A stretch of 64,000 nt of DNA from Sinorhizobium sp. BG8 (GTDB lineage: Bacteria; Pseudomonadota; Alphaproteobacteria; Rhizobiales; Rhizobiaceae), in assembly GCF_016864555.1 (NCBI RefSeq), contig NZ_CP044012.1, positions 368,501-432,500 of the forward strand. Direction: 5' to 3'. Positions within the stretch are counted from its first letter, which is position 1; each line of letters begins with the position of its first letter. Of the stretch, positions 8,887 through 17,618 are shown in pieces. The notes below the pieces were generated by a model, which was given only the letters and a program-made list of their open reading frames with translations, was not told the DNA's origin and ran no database searches. The translations under genes and the position numbers were made by a program.

Positions 8887-9708
8887 TCAGCCGAGGCTGG
8901 ACAGTTCGACTGACCGGCGATGGGCCGCGGCTGCCGTCCTTGCGACGAGATCACGGAGCCCAGGTGCCGCCATCAGCACCTCGAGACCCGCGGCCGTAGT
9001 ACCGCCGGGGCTTGTAACCTGGCGGCGCAACGTTTCCGGATCATCGGCGCTTTCGATGGCAAGAGCGCCGGCTCCGTTGACGGTTTCCTTCGCGAGAGCC
9101 AGCGCGATTTCCGCCGGCAAGCCGAGCGATGCACCCGCGTTGGCGAGGCATTCGATGAGGTGGAAGACATAGGCCGGTCCGGAACCGGAGATTGCCGTCA
9201 CCGCATCCATGAGGGTCTCATCTTCCACGAAGTGCACGCTGCCGCTTGCCGAAAGGAGCGAGCGTGCCATCTCTGCTCGCCCTTGAGCGACTCTCGGATT
9301 GCAGAAGAGGACCGTTGATCCCTTACCGATCGCGGCCGGCGTGTTGGGCATCGCCCGGATGACGGAGGATTCGCCGATGCACCGCTCGATCATAGCCACA
9401 GGTATGCCCGCAGCAATGCTGACGAACGTCGCGCCGCCCGCGAACCGCCGGAAGGAAGGCAGGATGTCCGCCATGACCTGTGGCTTGACGGCGAGGACCA
9501 CCATTGCCGGCGAAAGGCCCGCCGGCAGGCTGTCAGCAGGCGCATGTACGTTGACGCCGGTAGCAGCAGCCCTTTCGCGCAACGCCTCCGCCGGCTCCAC
9601 AACATGGGTAAGCTGCGTCTCCACGCTGCCCGAACCGAGCCAGCCCTTGAGCAGGGCGAATCCCATATTGCCGCAACCGACGAGGACGATCTCGTTTGAC
9701 TCACTCAT
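8887..9708 (-). CDS. proC: Pyrroline-5-carboxylate reductase
   Basis: This 273-residue cytoplasmic enzyme reduces P5C to proline with NAD(P)H. The N-terminal Rossmann nucleotide site reads VLVGCGNMGFALLKGW (about 8-23). The mid-protein VIRAMPNTPAAIGKGSTVL segment (about 116-134) and the C-terminal signature ISGSGPAYVFHLIECLANAG (about 172-191) are diagnostic of ProC. Length is normal (270-280). It begins 33 bases after the putA stop on the same strand, so it is probably in the same transcript as the enzyme that runs proline oxidation the other way. Such a second proC may be for recycling rather than biosynthesis (inference). Confidence 0.92.
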   Translation of the reverse strand: MSESNEIVLVGCGNMGFALLKGWLGSGSVETQLTHVVEPAEALRERAAATGVNVHAPADSLPAGLSPAMVVLAVKPQVMADILPSFRRFAGGATFVSIAAGIPVAMIERCIGESSVIRAMPNTPAAIGKGSTVLFCNPRVAQGRAEMARSLLSASGSVHFVEDETLMDAVTAISGSGPAYVFHLIECLANAGASLGLPAEIALALAKETVNGAGALAIESADDPETLRRQVTSPGGTTAAGLEVLMAAPGLRDLVARTAAAAHRRSVELSSLG

Positions 9709-9741
9709 ACCAAAGGCCTTTCACTTCGCAGGCGGCAGCAA

Positions 9742-12700
9742 TCAACCGATGGTCATCAGGTTTGCATTGCCGCCGGCGGCAGCTGTGTTCGTGCTGATGG
9801 AGCGCTCCTCCAGCAAACGCAGCAGCGGATAGTCGGTCTCCGCCAAGCGGGGATAGACGGGAACTATTGCACCGGCTCGCTCGGCGAGCGCCTTGTTGAC
9901 CTCGATCAGATCACTCTCGCTTCCCGAGAAGAGGGCAGCTGTGAGATCCTCGGCCGTCTTCCAGTCCTTGGCCGTCTCGATGAGGCGGGCGACTTCGGAA
10001 GGCAAGCCCTTGAGGGCTTCCCGTGCGGGATTGGCGGCATCAACGACGGCCGTATTCCCGGTAGCGATGATGGCACCGATCTGCGAAAGCAGTTCCTGAG
10101 GTTCCTCGGCCAGGGCCAGGACCTTGCCGCGGGGATGAAGCGCATAGACGTTTGTCTCGCCGACGGGACCCGGAAGCTCCATAGAAACGTCCAGTGCCGA
10201 CTCTGCGGCGTAGTCCGCGCAGCGCTTCGCCGCATCGGAATGTTTACCGGCCTTCAGCCACGCGCAATAGAACTCGATCGGGGAGGTGAGCTTGCCTTCC
10301 TTCCTGGCGCCGGACAGGACGTCCTTGGGTGCCTGGGCCGAGAGCCGTCCGATGTAGAGGGGACCGCCTGCCTTCGGCCCTGTTCCGGAAAGGCCCCGAC
10401 CTCCGAATGGCTGTACGCCCACCACCGCGCCGATGATGTTGCGGTTGACGTAGATGTTGCCCGCTTCAACGCGTTCAACGACATTGGCAATCGTTTCGTC
10501 GATCCGGGTATGCAGACCGAATGTCAGGCCGTAACCGGTAGCGTTCACGGCGGCGAGCAACTGGTCGAGGTTGTCGCGCTTGTACTTCACCACATGCAGG
10601 ACCGGACCGAAGACTTCGCGGCCGAGATCTGCAATCGACTTGATCTCGATGATGGTGGGCGCGACGAAAGTCCCTTGGGCCGTCTCGTCGGGAAGAACCA
10701 AACGAGTGACGCGGTGGCCGTTCGCCGCCATCCGCTCGACATGCGTTTCGATCGTTGTTCTGGCCTCGTCGGTAATGACCGGCCCGACATCGACGGAAAG
10801 CCGCGAGGGATTGCCTACCTCGAGCTCGTTCAGCGCACCGCGCAGCATTTTGAGGGTCCGGTCCGCCACGTCCTCCTGCAGGCAAAGTACGCGCAATGCG
10901 GAGCACCGCTGGCCTGCGCTGTCGAACGCGGATGCGATGACGTCGCCGACGACCTGCTCGGGCAGCGCGGTAGAATCGACCACAAGTGCGTTCTGGCCGC
11001 CGGTCTCGGCGATGAGCGGCACGGGAACGCCCGCCGGGGTGAGCCGCCCGGCCAGCTGGCGCTGAATGAGACGCGCGACCTCCGTCGAGCCCGTGAACAT
11101 CACGCCCGCCGTCCGCGGATCGCCAACGAGTGCTGCGCCAACGTCGCCCGCTCCCGGGAGGAGCTGAAGCACATGACCAGGCACGCCCGCATCATGCAGC
11201 AGACGAACCGCTTCGGCAGCAATCAACGGCGTCTCTTCGGCAGGCTTGGCGAGAACGGGATTCCCGGCCGCAAGGGCGGCGGCAACCTGTCCGGTGAAGA
11301 TCGCCAGGGGGAAGTTCCATGGGCTGATGCAGACGACCGGGCCCAGCGACGCCTTTCCGTTGTCGAGAGTCCGGATGGCTTCGGCAGCGTAGTAGCGCAG
11401 GAAATCGATTGCTTCACGAACTTCGGCGATTGCGTTGGGATATGATTTCCCGGCTTCCCGGACGATGAGGCCGAGGAGTACCGGCATGCGGGCCTCCATC
11501 GCATCGGCAGCGGCGGCAAGGCACTCGGCGCGCCGCTCCACCGGAACGCTAGCCCAGCCAGCAGCCGCCTTCTCGGCACGCGAGGTCGCGACCGCGACAT
11601 CTGCAGGGTCGAACAGCTTCACATGGCCGACGATGTCATTTCTGTCGGCCGGGTTGACCACGGGCTGCCATGCAATGCGATCGGTGTCGCCGTCCGCAAA
11701 AACGGCCATCCACTTCGTTGCCGCACTCTCCTTCAGGGAAACGGCGAGGTTCTCGAGAACATCCTCGTTGCTGAGGTCGAGACCTTCGGAGTTTTTGCGG
11801 CTCTTTCCATAGAGGCGCATGGGATGAAGGATCGCAGTATGGGGCGCCCCGACGGGGTGTTCAGACCGCACAACGTCGATCGGACTCGCGATCAACTCTT
11901 CGACCGGCACGGACTTGTCGGCAATGCGGTTCACGAACGAAGAATTCGCGCCGTTTTCGAGCAGGCGGCGAACGAGATATGCCAGCAGTGTTTCATGCGT
12001 GCCGACCGGCGCATAGATGCGGCACGGGCGGTTCAGGTTCTCGCGGCCGACTACTTGGCTGTAGAGCGGCTCGCCCATACCGTGCAGGCACTGGAACTCG
12101 TACTTCCCGGGCGCAAATTCCGGGCCAGCCATCGTCATGACCGCGGCGAGCGTATAGGCGTTGTGGGTGGCGAATTGCGGGAAGACTGCGTCGAGCGCAC
12201 CGAGCAGCTTTTTCGCGCAGGCAAGATAGGAAACGTCGGTGTGCACCTTGCGCGTGAAGACCGGATATCCGTCGAGCCCGTCGACCTGTGCACGCTTGAT
12301 CTCGGAGTCCCAATAGGCGCCCTTCACGAGACGGATCATGAGCCGCTGGCCGGACCGGCGGGCGAGGTCGATAACCCAGTCTATCACGAAGGGGCAGCGC
12401 TTCTGGTAGGCCTGGATAACGAAGCCAAGGCCCTTCCAACCTGCAAGATCCGGATCGAAGGCGAGCGCCTGCAGGAGATCGAGCGACAGCTCGAGCCGGT
12501 CGGCCTCCTCGGCATCGATGTTGAGACCGATGTCATACCTCTTGGCCAGCACCGCGAGTTTCTTGACCCGCGGAAGGAGCTCACCCAGAACGCGCTGGTA
12601 CTTCGCGCGGGAGTAGCGGGGGTGAAGCGCCGAAAGCTTGATCGAGATACCGGGTCCGTCATAGACGCCGCGCCCGGCCGACGCCCGACCGATAGCGTGG

Positions 12701-13431
12701 ATGGCCGTCTCGTAGTCGTTCATGTAGCGGGCTGCGTCCTCCGCAGTGGTCGCGGCCTCCCCGAGCATATCGTAGGAGTAACGGAAACCCTTCGCTTCCA
12801 GCGCGCGGCTGTTCTTGAGCGCCTCTTCGATGGTCTGGCCGGTGACAAACTGCTCGCCCATGAGGCGCATGGCAATATCGACACCCTTGCGGATGACCGG
12901 CTCTCCGCCACGAGCGACGAGACGGGTCAGGGCAGAAGAAAGACTGGTCTCGTTTGCCGTCGCCGTGAGCTTGCCGGTGACGACCAGGCCCCAGGTTGCG
13001 GCATTGACAAACAGGGAAGCGCTCTTGCCGAGATGCGAACGCCAGTCACCGCCGGCGATCTTGTCGCGGATCAGCGCGTCGCGCGTCGCCGCATCCGGCA
13101 CGCGCAGCAACGCTTCGGCGAGACACATCAGGGCCACGCCCTCCTGGCTGGAGAGGGAATACTCATGAACCAGTCCCTGAACCCCGGAATAGGAAACATT
13201 GGCCCGCAGTCCCTCGACCAGACGGCGCGCCAGGGCGGATGCGGATTTCGCCTCCTTGTCGTCCATCGACGCCAGATCCAGAAGCGGCGGCAGGCAGGTC
13301 TCCTCCGGCCGGCGATAGGCAGAGGTTATGGCACGGCGAAGCGCATCACGCGCCGGCGCTTCGTAGAAAGCTGCAGGCGAGGCGGGAGGGGTGAGGGAAG
13401 ATGATGAGTTCGAATTGGACTGGATGGACAT
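9742..13431 (-). CDS. putA: Bifunctional proline dehydrogenase / P5C dehydrogenase
   Basis: A 1229-residue protein that oxidises proline to glutamate. The N-terminal half is the FAD-dependent PRODH barrel, with RLVKGAYWDSEI and the GEPLYSQV region. The second half is an aldehyde dehydrogenase with FTGSTEVA, base Glu in ETGGQNAL and catalytic Cys in AGQRCSALRV. About 200 further residues follow, the size of trifunctional-length PutA with a C-terminal ALDH-like domain. The N-terminus shows no ribbon-helix-helix DNA-binding domain, so it should not repress its own gene. The start is the ATG at 13431, with an AGG-rich site upstream; TTG at 13455 would add 8 residues. An Lrp-type regulator lies just upstream. 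Confidence 0.95.
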   Translation of the reverse strand: MSIQSNSNSSSSLTPPASPAAFYEAPARDALRRAITSAYRRPEETCLPPLLDLASMDDKEAKSASALARRLVEGLRANVSYSGVQGLVHEYSLSSQEGVALMCLAEALLRVPDAATRDALIRDKIAGGDWRSHLGKSASLFVNAATWGLVVTGKLTATANETSLSSALTRLVARGGEPVIRKGVDIAMRLMGEQFVTGQTIEEALKNSRALEAKGFRYSYDMLGEAATTAEDAARYMNDYETAIHAIGRASAGRGVYDGPGISIKLSALHPRYSRAKYQRVLGELLPRVKKLAVLAKRYDIGLNIDAEEADRLELSLDLLQALAFDPDLAGWKGLGFVIQAYQKRCPFVIDWVIDLARRSGQRLMIRLVKGAYWDSEIKRAQVDGLDGYPVFTRKVHTDVSYLACAKKLLGALDAVFPQFATHNAYTLAAVMTMAGPEFAPGKYEFQCLHGMGEPLYSQVVGRENLNRPCRIYAPVGTHETLLAYLVRRLLENGANSSFVNRIADKSVPVEELIASPIDVVRSEHPVGAPHTAILHPMRLYGKSRKNSEGLDLSNEDVLENLAVSLKESAATKWMAVFADGDTDRIAWQPVVNPADRNDIVGHVKLFDPADVAVATSRAEKAAAGWASVPVERRAECLAAAADAMEARMPVLLGLIVREAGKSYPNAIAEVREAIDFLRYYAAEAIRTLDNGKASLGPVVCISPWNFPLAIFTGQVAAALAAGNPVLAKPAEETPLIAAEAVRLLHDAGVPGHVLQLLPGAGDVGAALVGDPRTAGVMFTGSTEVARLIQRQLAGRLTPAGVPVPLIAETGGQNALVVDSTALPEQVVGDVIASAFDSAGQRCSALRVLCLQEDVADRTLKMLRGALNELEVGNPSRLSVDVGPVITDEARTTIETHVERMAANGHRVTRLVLPDETAQGTFVAPTIIEIKSIADLGREVFGPVLHVVKYKRDNLDQLLAAVNATGYGLTFGLHTRIDETIANVVERVEAGNIYVNRNIIGAVVGVQPFGGRGLSGTGPKAGGPLYIGRLSAQAPKDVLSGARKEGKLTSPIEFYCAWLKAGKHSDAAKRCADYAAESALDVSMELPGPVGETNVYALHPRGKVLALAEEPQELLSQIGAIIATGNTAVVDAANPAREALKGLPSEVARLIETAKDWKTAEDLTAALFSGSESDLIEVNKALAERAGAIVPVYPRLAETDYPLLRLLEERSISTNTAAAGGNANLMTIG

Positions 13432-13766
13432 CGGTGCCTGCCTTTTTGAAACCAATGGTCACAAGGCGCTCCTTCGCCCTATGAACATCGAGCCGCCGGG
13501 GCTCACTGCCACCTGTATCTATCTGCAGTTTCCTCGTAGAAATAGCGGGATTTTTCGAAATGACCCGGAGAAAAAATCCAAACTAGCGCCAAACTTGCGT
13601 GTTTTCCTCGGCCACTTTCGGCCGCTCAATCGATCATGCCACGAACGCTATTGTGATCGCAATCGCTCTCGGCGCACCGCTGGCAGGCGACTGTCGCGGA
13701 ATGTCACAACCGCGGTCGAATATCGTCGAAGTTGGCGGGCTTGCCGTCTTCCACCGCCAGCGCCGA
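13432..13766. promoter_or_regulatory. putA upstream region with candidate Lrp-type operator
   Basis: The 335 bases between putA and the Lrp-family gene hold no credible gene. Around 13538-13566 lies an AT-rich stretch with a TTTCGAAA-like centre and the sequence ATTTCTAC on the minus strand, of the kind bound by Lrp/AsnC proteins. This is the likely site of proline-responsive control of putA. No clear -35/-10 pair could be fixed by eye. Confidence 0.35.
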
Positions 13767-14261
13767 TCAGGGCGCGATCGGCAAAGGCCCGTCGTTCTTG
13801 ATCTCTTCCATGACAGCGTAAGTGCGCGTCTCGCACACGCCGGGCCAGGCGAGGACAACTTCTCCGAGGAACTTTCGGTAGGACGCCATGTTGGCCAGTC
13901 TGGTCTTGATCAGATAGTCGAAGCCTCCCGCCACCATGTGGCATTCGATCACCTCGGGCACCTTGCGCACCGCTTGTGCGAAGTTTTCGAAGACGTCAGG
14001 TGTCGTCTTGTCCAGCATGACTTCGATGAACACCAGCAGGTCAAAACCCATCAGGGTCGGGTCGAGGCGAGCGGAAAATCCGGTTATGAAACCCTGCCGC
14101 TGCAGGCGCTTGAAACGGTCGCTCATGGATGTCGCGGGGATCCCGATGCGCTGCGACAATTCGGTGTTCGAGATCCGGCCGTCGGTCTGCAGGATCGCCA
14201 GGATTCTGCGGTCGATCTTATCGAGTGACAGGATGGGTGTGACTTTGTTCGTCTGCGACAT
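13767..14261 (-). CDS. putR: Lrp/AsnC-family regulator, probable PutR
   Basis: The start at ATG 14261 gives 164 residues, the usual Lrp size. An N-terminal HTH (about 12-55: LDKIDRRILAILQTDGRISN, then SMSDRFKRLQRQGFI) is followed by the RAM/AsnC ligand domain (about 70-150, with VFIEVML and VAGGFDYLIK). In Agrobacterium, PutR is an Lrp-like activator of putA in response to proline; position next to putA and the family support the same role. It lies upstream of putA on the same strand. A TTG at 14297 with an AAAGGG site is an alternative start that would add 12 residues. Confidence 0.8.
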   Translation of the reverse strand: MSQTNKVTPILSLDKIDRRILAILQTDGRISNTELSQRIGIPATSMSDRFKRLQRQGFITGFSARLDPTLMGFDLLVFIEVMLDKTTPDVFENFAQAVRKVPEVIECHMVAGGFDYLIKTRLANMASYRKFLGEVVLAWPGVCETRTYAVMEEIKNDGPLPIAP

Positions 14262-14341
14262 ATTCCACGCTATACCGCCGAGCCCCAACGGTTTCAAGCA
14301 AGCCCTTTGCGCACCTCCGACATATACATTGCATTATAAAT

Positions 14342-14363
14342 GATTTGAACTTTAAATTAAATC
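14342..14363. promoter_or_regulatory. Dyad before the MarR gene, candidate autoregulatory operator
   Basis: A 22-base element with perfect GATTT and AAATC ends and an AT-rich, partly symmetrical centre lies 16 bases before the MarR start, in the divergent gap to the Lrp gene. MarR proteins commonly bind 16-22 base dyads in this position. The assignment is positional inference. Confidence 0.4.
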
Positions 14364-14378
14364 GCCTAGGATTTAAGA

Positions 14379-14846
14379 ATGGACACTTACGAACTTCCGC
14401 CCCGCTTCAGGTTCGGCATAGAATTCGCCATGCTTGCCCGGCAATGGCGGCGCTCGATCGAAACGCAACTGGAAAGGAACGGGCTGACCGACGCCACCTG
14501 GGCGCCTCTGATCCACCTGCATGAACTCGGCGACGGCATAAGCCAAAAAGACCTTGCCGCCCGCGTCGGCATAGACGGATCCTCCCTTGTCCGGCTCCTC
14601 GATATCCTCGCTGCCAAGAACCTGATCGAACGGAAAGGGGACAGGACTGATCGTCGCGCCAAGCTTATCTTCCTGACCGCTGAAGGTCGCAAGGAGGTGT
14701 CGCATGTACGCAAGGCTCTCAATGCGGCGGAGGCGCATTTTCTCGCCGACGTGAGTGACGACGAGATCGCCAACATGCTCGGGATTCTTCGTAGGATAGA
14801 CGGACGCCTGAGGGCGACCAAAGAACACGCGGGGAGAGAACCTTGA
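14379..14846 (+). CDS. MarR-family transcriptional regulator
   Basis: A 155-residue protein with the MarR layout: an N-terminal helix (FGIEFAMLARQWRRSIETQL), then a winged HTH (about 50-110) with SQKDLAARVGIDGSSLVRLL as recognition region and the wing RKGDRTDRRAKLIFLT, where DRR is the MarR signature. C-terminal helices dimerise. The gene overlaps the FUSC efflux gene by four bases, so it most likely represses this two-gene unit and is relieved by an aromatic or phenolic ligand. The ligand is not readable from sequence. Confidence 0.88.
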   Translation: MDTYELPPRFRFGIEFAMLARQWRRSIETQLERNGLTDATWAPLIHLHELGDGISQKDLAARVGIDGSSLVRLLDILAAKNLIERKGDRTDRRAKLIFLTAEGRKEVSHVRKALNAAEAHFLADVSDDEIANMLGILRRIDGRLRATKEHAGREP

Positions 14847-16807
14847 TCCCGGTGCCGGCAGCCCACGCTCTCGGCTTCAATCCTGAAAGGCTCGCCTTCA
14901 GCTTCCGAACGGCGCTCGCGTCCTGCGCCGCACTCGTCATTGCCTGGCTGATGGAACTCGAACACCCGCAATGGGCGGCCATGACGGTTTTCGCCGCCGC
15001 CCAACCCAGCCGAAACATGCTCGTCGAGAAGAGCTTCTTCCGTGCCGCCGGCACAGTAATCGGCAGCGTGATCGGAGTCCTTCTCATCCTCGCGTCAGGA
15101 AGCCACCAATTGCTCCTCGTTGCAGGACTGGCGGCATGGATAGGCATATGCGCATTCCTCGGAAATGTTCTGCGCGGCTTTCTGTCCTACGGAACAATTC
15201 TCGCGGGCTACACCGCCGCAATGGTGGCGCTGCTGGAGACCGCGCACCCCGGACACATCTTCGCCCTCGGCGCGGACAGGGCGCTCACCGTTCTAACGGG
15301 CGTCCTGGTCGGATTGATCGTGGGGCTGCTGTTCACGCCGAAAGAGGCACCTGACGAACTTGCCGGGCGAGTGCGCCAGCTTTCGGCGCGCCTGTTGCGC
15401 GCAATGGCGGACCGCGTGGATGGCCATTCCACAGAAGGAGAGGACTGGCATAACTCGACGTTGAGCGAGATTGCGGTAATCGACGAACTCCTCGATCCCC
15501 ACGGAGCCGGCTCGCTTCGCTCCAGGCGATCCGCTCGGACATTGCGCGCAGTTCTCGCCGCACATGTCTCCGCGTTGCTATGGATGAAGGGCAGGGCGCA
15601 GCCAAAACGCGATCCGGCGCTTGGCCGGGTCCTCGCGCGTGCTGCCGATGCCCACGAAGGAGCTGCATCGCCTGCCGAAATCGCCGTGGCGCTGGAAGAG
15701 GCGGCAGCTCTCGCCGCGGATCGCACTACCCTGCATGCGGTGATCGAGCGAATGCGAACCGCATTGCTCGAGCGAGCCTCGGTCGTAGACAGGCATAGCC
15801 AACCCGCGGATGAAAGCGAACTCGGCAAGCTTCGCCTGTTGCATCCCGTGATCCTGCACCAGGACTGGATCGGAGCCCGGCAGGCGGCGATACGTGCGAC
15901 CGCCATCCTTCTCCTGATCGGCGTGGTGTGGATCCTGACCGGCTGGTCTTCCGGCGCCTATGTCATGCTGGGGACATCGGTGATGATCTCCCTGTTCTCG
16001 ACATTTGAGAACCCCGCCCAGATCATGCGGCAAATCTTCCAGGCCCAGCTGTGCGGGGCGATCGCAGCCCTTGCATGCCGGTGGCTCGTCTGGCCGCATG
16101 CGACGAGTGAGTTCCAACTCGTCCTTATGATCATGCCGTTCGTGCTCACCAGTATCATCCCGCTCTCGTTGCAGCGGCCGATCGTGGGTGGGACCGATTA
16201 TGTGCTGATCCTGCTGCTGCTCTCGCAGCCAGCCTTTCCTCTCACCGGATCCTTCGGCCAATCGTTTGCGACCGCGACTGCGGTCGTTCTCGCTCCGATG
16301 ATCGCGCTCATATCCTTCAGGCTGATCTTTCCGACGGATGCGCACAGAAGGCTGAACACGCTCATCGCCATGATGGTCCACGACCTGGAACGGATGGCCG
16401 CGGCGAGAGACGCAACCAGCCACCAGGTCGCATGGCGTTCCAGACTCTATCACCGGCTGATCCGGCTTGTACGTTGGGCAGATCGTTCCGCCGAACGCGA
16501 GCTGTCTCCGGCCGAAGGCGGAATGGCCGTCTATTCCTTAGGCGCATCGATCCTGAGCATGCGCGAACTCGCAGAGCGCGGAGAACTTTCAGCGGGCACG
16601 ACACGCGCAATCACGATCGCGTTGCGCAGGATCGAGCGCGTCTCGCTGGATCCTGCCCGTGCCTCCGCCGCGCTGGAACGCGCGGCTGAGCGAGTTGCGC
16701 ACGACGGAGGGAGCGAGGCCGCACTCCTGCAATCAGCGGCACGGGCGATCGACGAGAACCGTCCGTTTTTCGTCCGCGCCCGCCGGGGCGCCGCGAGAAA
16801 GCGTTGA
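14843..16807 (+). CDS. FUSC-family (fusaric acid resistance / aromatic acid efflux) membrane protein
   Basis: A 654-residue inner-membrane protein with two blocks of hydrophobic helices (about 20-170 and 345-480), each followed by a long soluble region, the layout of FUSC/AaeB/YccS proteins. The N-terminal segment RTALASCAALVIAWLMELEH and HPQWAAMTVF are typical. The start is a TTG at 14843, overlapping the marR stop, with a strong GGGGAGAG site seven bases upstream. These pumps export aromatic acids or other toxic compounds, usually with periplasmic and outer-membrane partners; none is adjacent. It ends 24 bases from the convergent pot cluster 2. Confidence 0.83.
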   Translation: MIPVPAAHALGFNPERLAFSFRTALASCAALVIAWLMELEHPQWAAMTVFAAAQPSRNMLVEKSFFRAAGTVIGSVIGVLLILASGSHQLLLVAGLAAWIGICAFLGNVLRGFLSYGTILAGYTAAMVALLETAHPGHIFALGADRALTVLTGVLVGLIVGLLFTPKEAPDELAGRVRQLSARLLRAMADRVDGHSTEGEDWHNSTLSEIAVIDELLDPHGAGSLRSRRSARTLRAVLAAHVSALLWMKGRAQPKRDPALGRVLARAADAHEGAASPAEIAVALEEAAALAADRTTLHAVIERMRTALLERASVVDRHSQPADESELGKLRLLHPVILHQDWIGARQAAIRATAILLLIGVVWILTGWSSGAYVMLGTSVMISLFSTFENPAQIMRQIFQAQLCGAIAALACRWLVWPHATSEFQLVLMIMPFVLTSIIPLSLQRPIVGGTDYVLILLLLSQPAFPLTGSFGQSFATATAVVLAPMIALISFRLIFPTDAHRRLNTLIAMMVHDLERMAAARDATSHQVAWRSRLYHRLIRLVRWADRSAERELSPAEGGMAVYSLGASILSMRELAERGELSAGTTRAITIALRRIERVSLDPARASAALERAAERVAHDGGSEAALLQSAARAIDENRPFFVRARRGAARKR

Positions 16808-16831
16808 GTTCACGCCGCGCGTCATCGCCAC

Positions 16832-17617
16832 CTATGCCGCGGTAATCGAACTGCTGCGCTTTCGCACCACCATCGCCAGCGAGGCGATGATGATCGTGCC
16901 AACGATGAAAACGAACGCGGCGGCCGCGATCGCCGGCGAGATGTTTTCGCGGATCGTCGAAAACATCTGCCGCGCCAGTGTCCGCTGGTTCGGGCCTGCT
17001 ACGAAGAGCGTAAGGACCACCTCGTCCAGCGATGTGGCGAAGGCAAGCACTGCACCGGAGAGAACACCCGGCATTGCAAGCGGCAGCGTCACGCGGCGAA
17101 AGACAGTGAATGGTGCAGCACCGAGACTTTCCGCAGCGAGTTCCACCCGCCGATCTATGCCCGCAAGCGCGCCGCTCACGCTCACGATCACAAAGGGCAT
17201 TGCAACAATGGTGTGCGCGATGATCACGCCCAGATAGCTGTTGGCAATGCCGATTTGAACGAAGAGCACCTGCATGCCGACACCGAGAACCACCGCCGGC
17301 ACCACCATCGGCAGGAGGAACAGGGTTTTCACCGCACCGAGAAAGAGAATACGCCGATTGCGCAGGCCGAGGGCGGCAGTCGTACCAAGCATGGTCGCAA
17401 GCACGGTGGTGCCGCCGCCGACGATGAGACTGTTTACGATCGACCGCCTCCACGCATCCGCCGTCACCAGTTCGCGGAACCAGCGCAGGGAAAACTCCGG
17501 TATCGGATAGGTCAGGAATACGCTCGAGGTAAAGGCGAGCGGGAGGATTGCCAGCAAGGGCGCGATCAGGAAGACGACCACGGCTGCACCGAAGAGAAAT
17601 CTCACTCCTTTGAACAT
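16832..17617 (-). CDS. ABC transporter permease, PotC type (cluster 2)
   Basis: Start taken at ATG 17617 (MFKGVRFLFGAAVVVFLI), one base after the potB-type stop and preceded by GAGGAGAAG. This gives 261 residues, normal for PotC. Six hydrophobic segments and an EAA loop (AAESLGAAPFTVFRRVTLPL, about 135-154) are visible. It is the last gene of the second pot operon, convergent with the FUSC gene 24 bases away. Substrate is inferred as a polyamine or related amine. Confidence 0.85.
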   Translation of the reverse strand: MFKGVRFLFGAAVVVFLIAPLLAILPLAFTSSVFLTYPIPEFSLRWFRELVTADAWRRSIVNSLIVGGGTTVLATMLGTTAALGLRNRRILFLGAVKTLFLLPMVVPAVVLGVGMQVLFVQIGIANSYLGVIIAHTIVAMPFVIVSVSGALAGIDRRVELAAESLGAAPFTVFRRVTLPLAMPGVLSGAVLAFATSLDEVVLTLFVAGPNQRTLARQMFSTIRENISPAIAAAAFVFIVGTIIIASLAMVVRKRSSSITAA

Positions 17618-17618
17618 C

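Noticed and set aside
8559-8954. 131-codon minus-strand frame between proC and the PAS gene
   Set aside because: It runs through the proC terminator hairpin and the GCGCAT repeats and has no recognisable protein features.
11623-13404. A 593-codon open frame on plus opposite putA
   Set aside because: Antisense shadow produced by high GC; no ribosome binding site and no recognisable motif, while putA on minus has all expected motifs.
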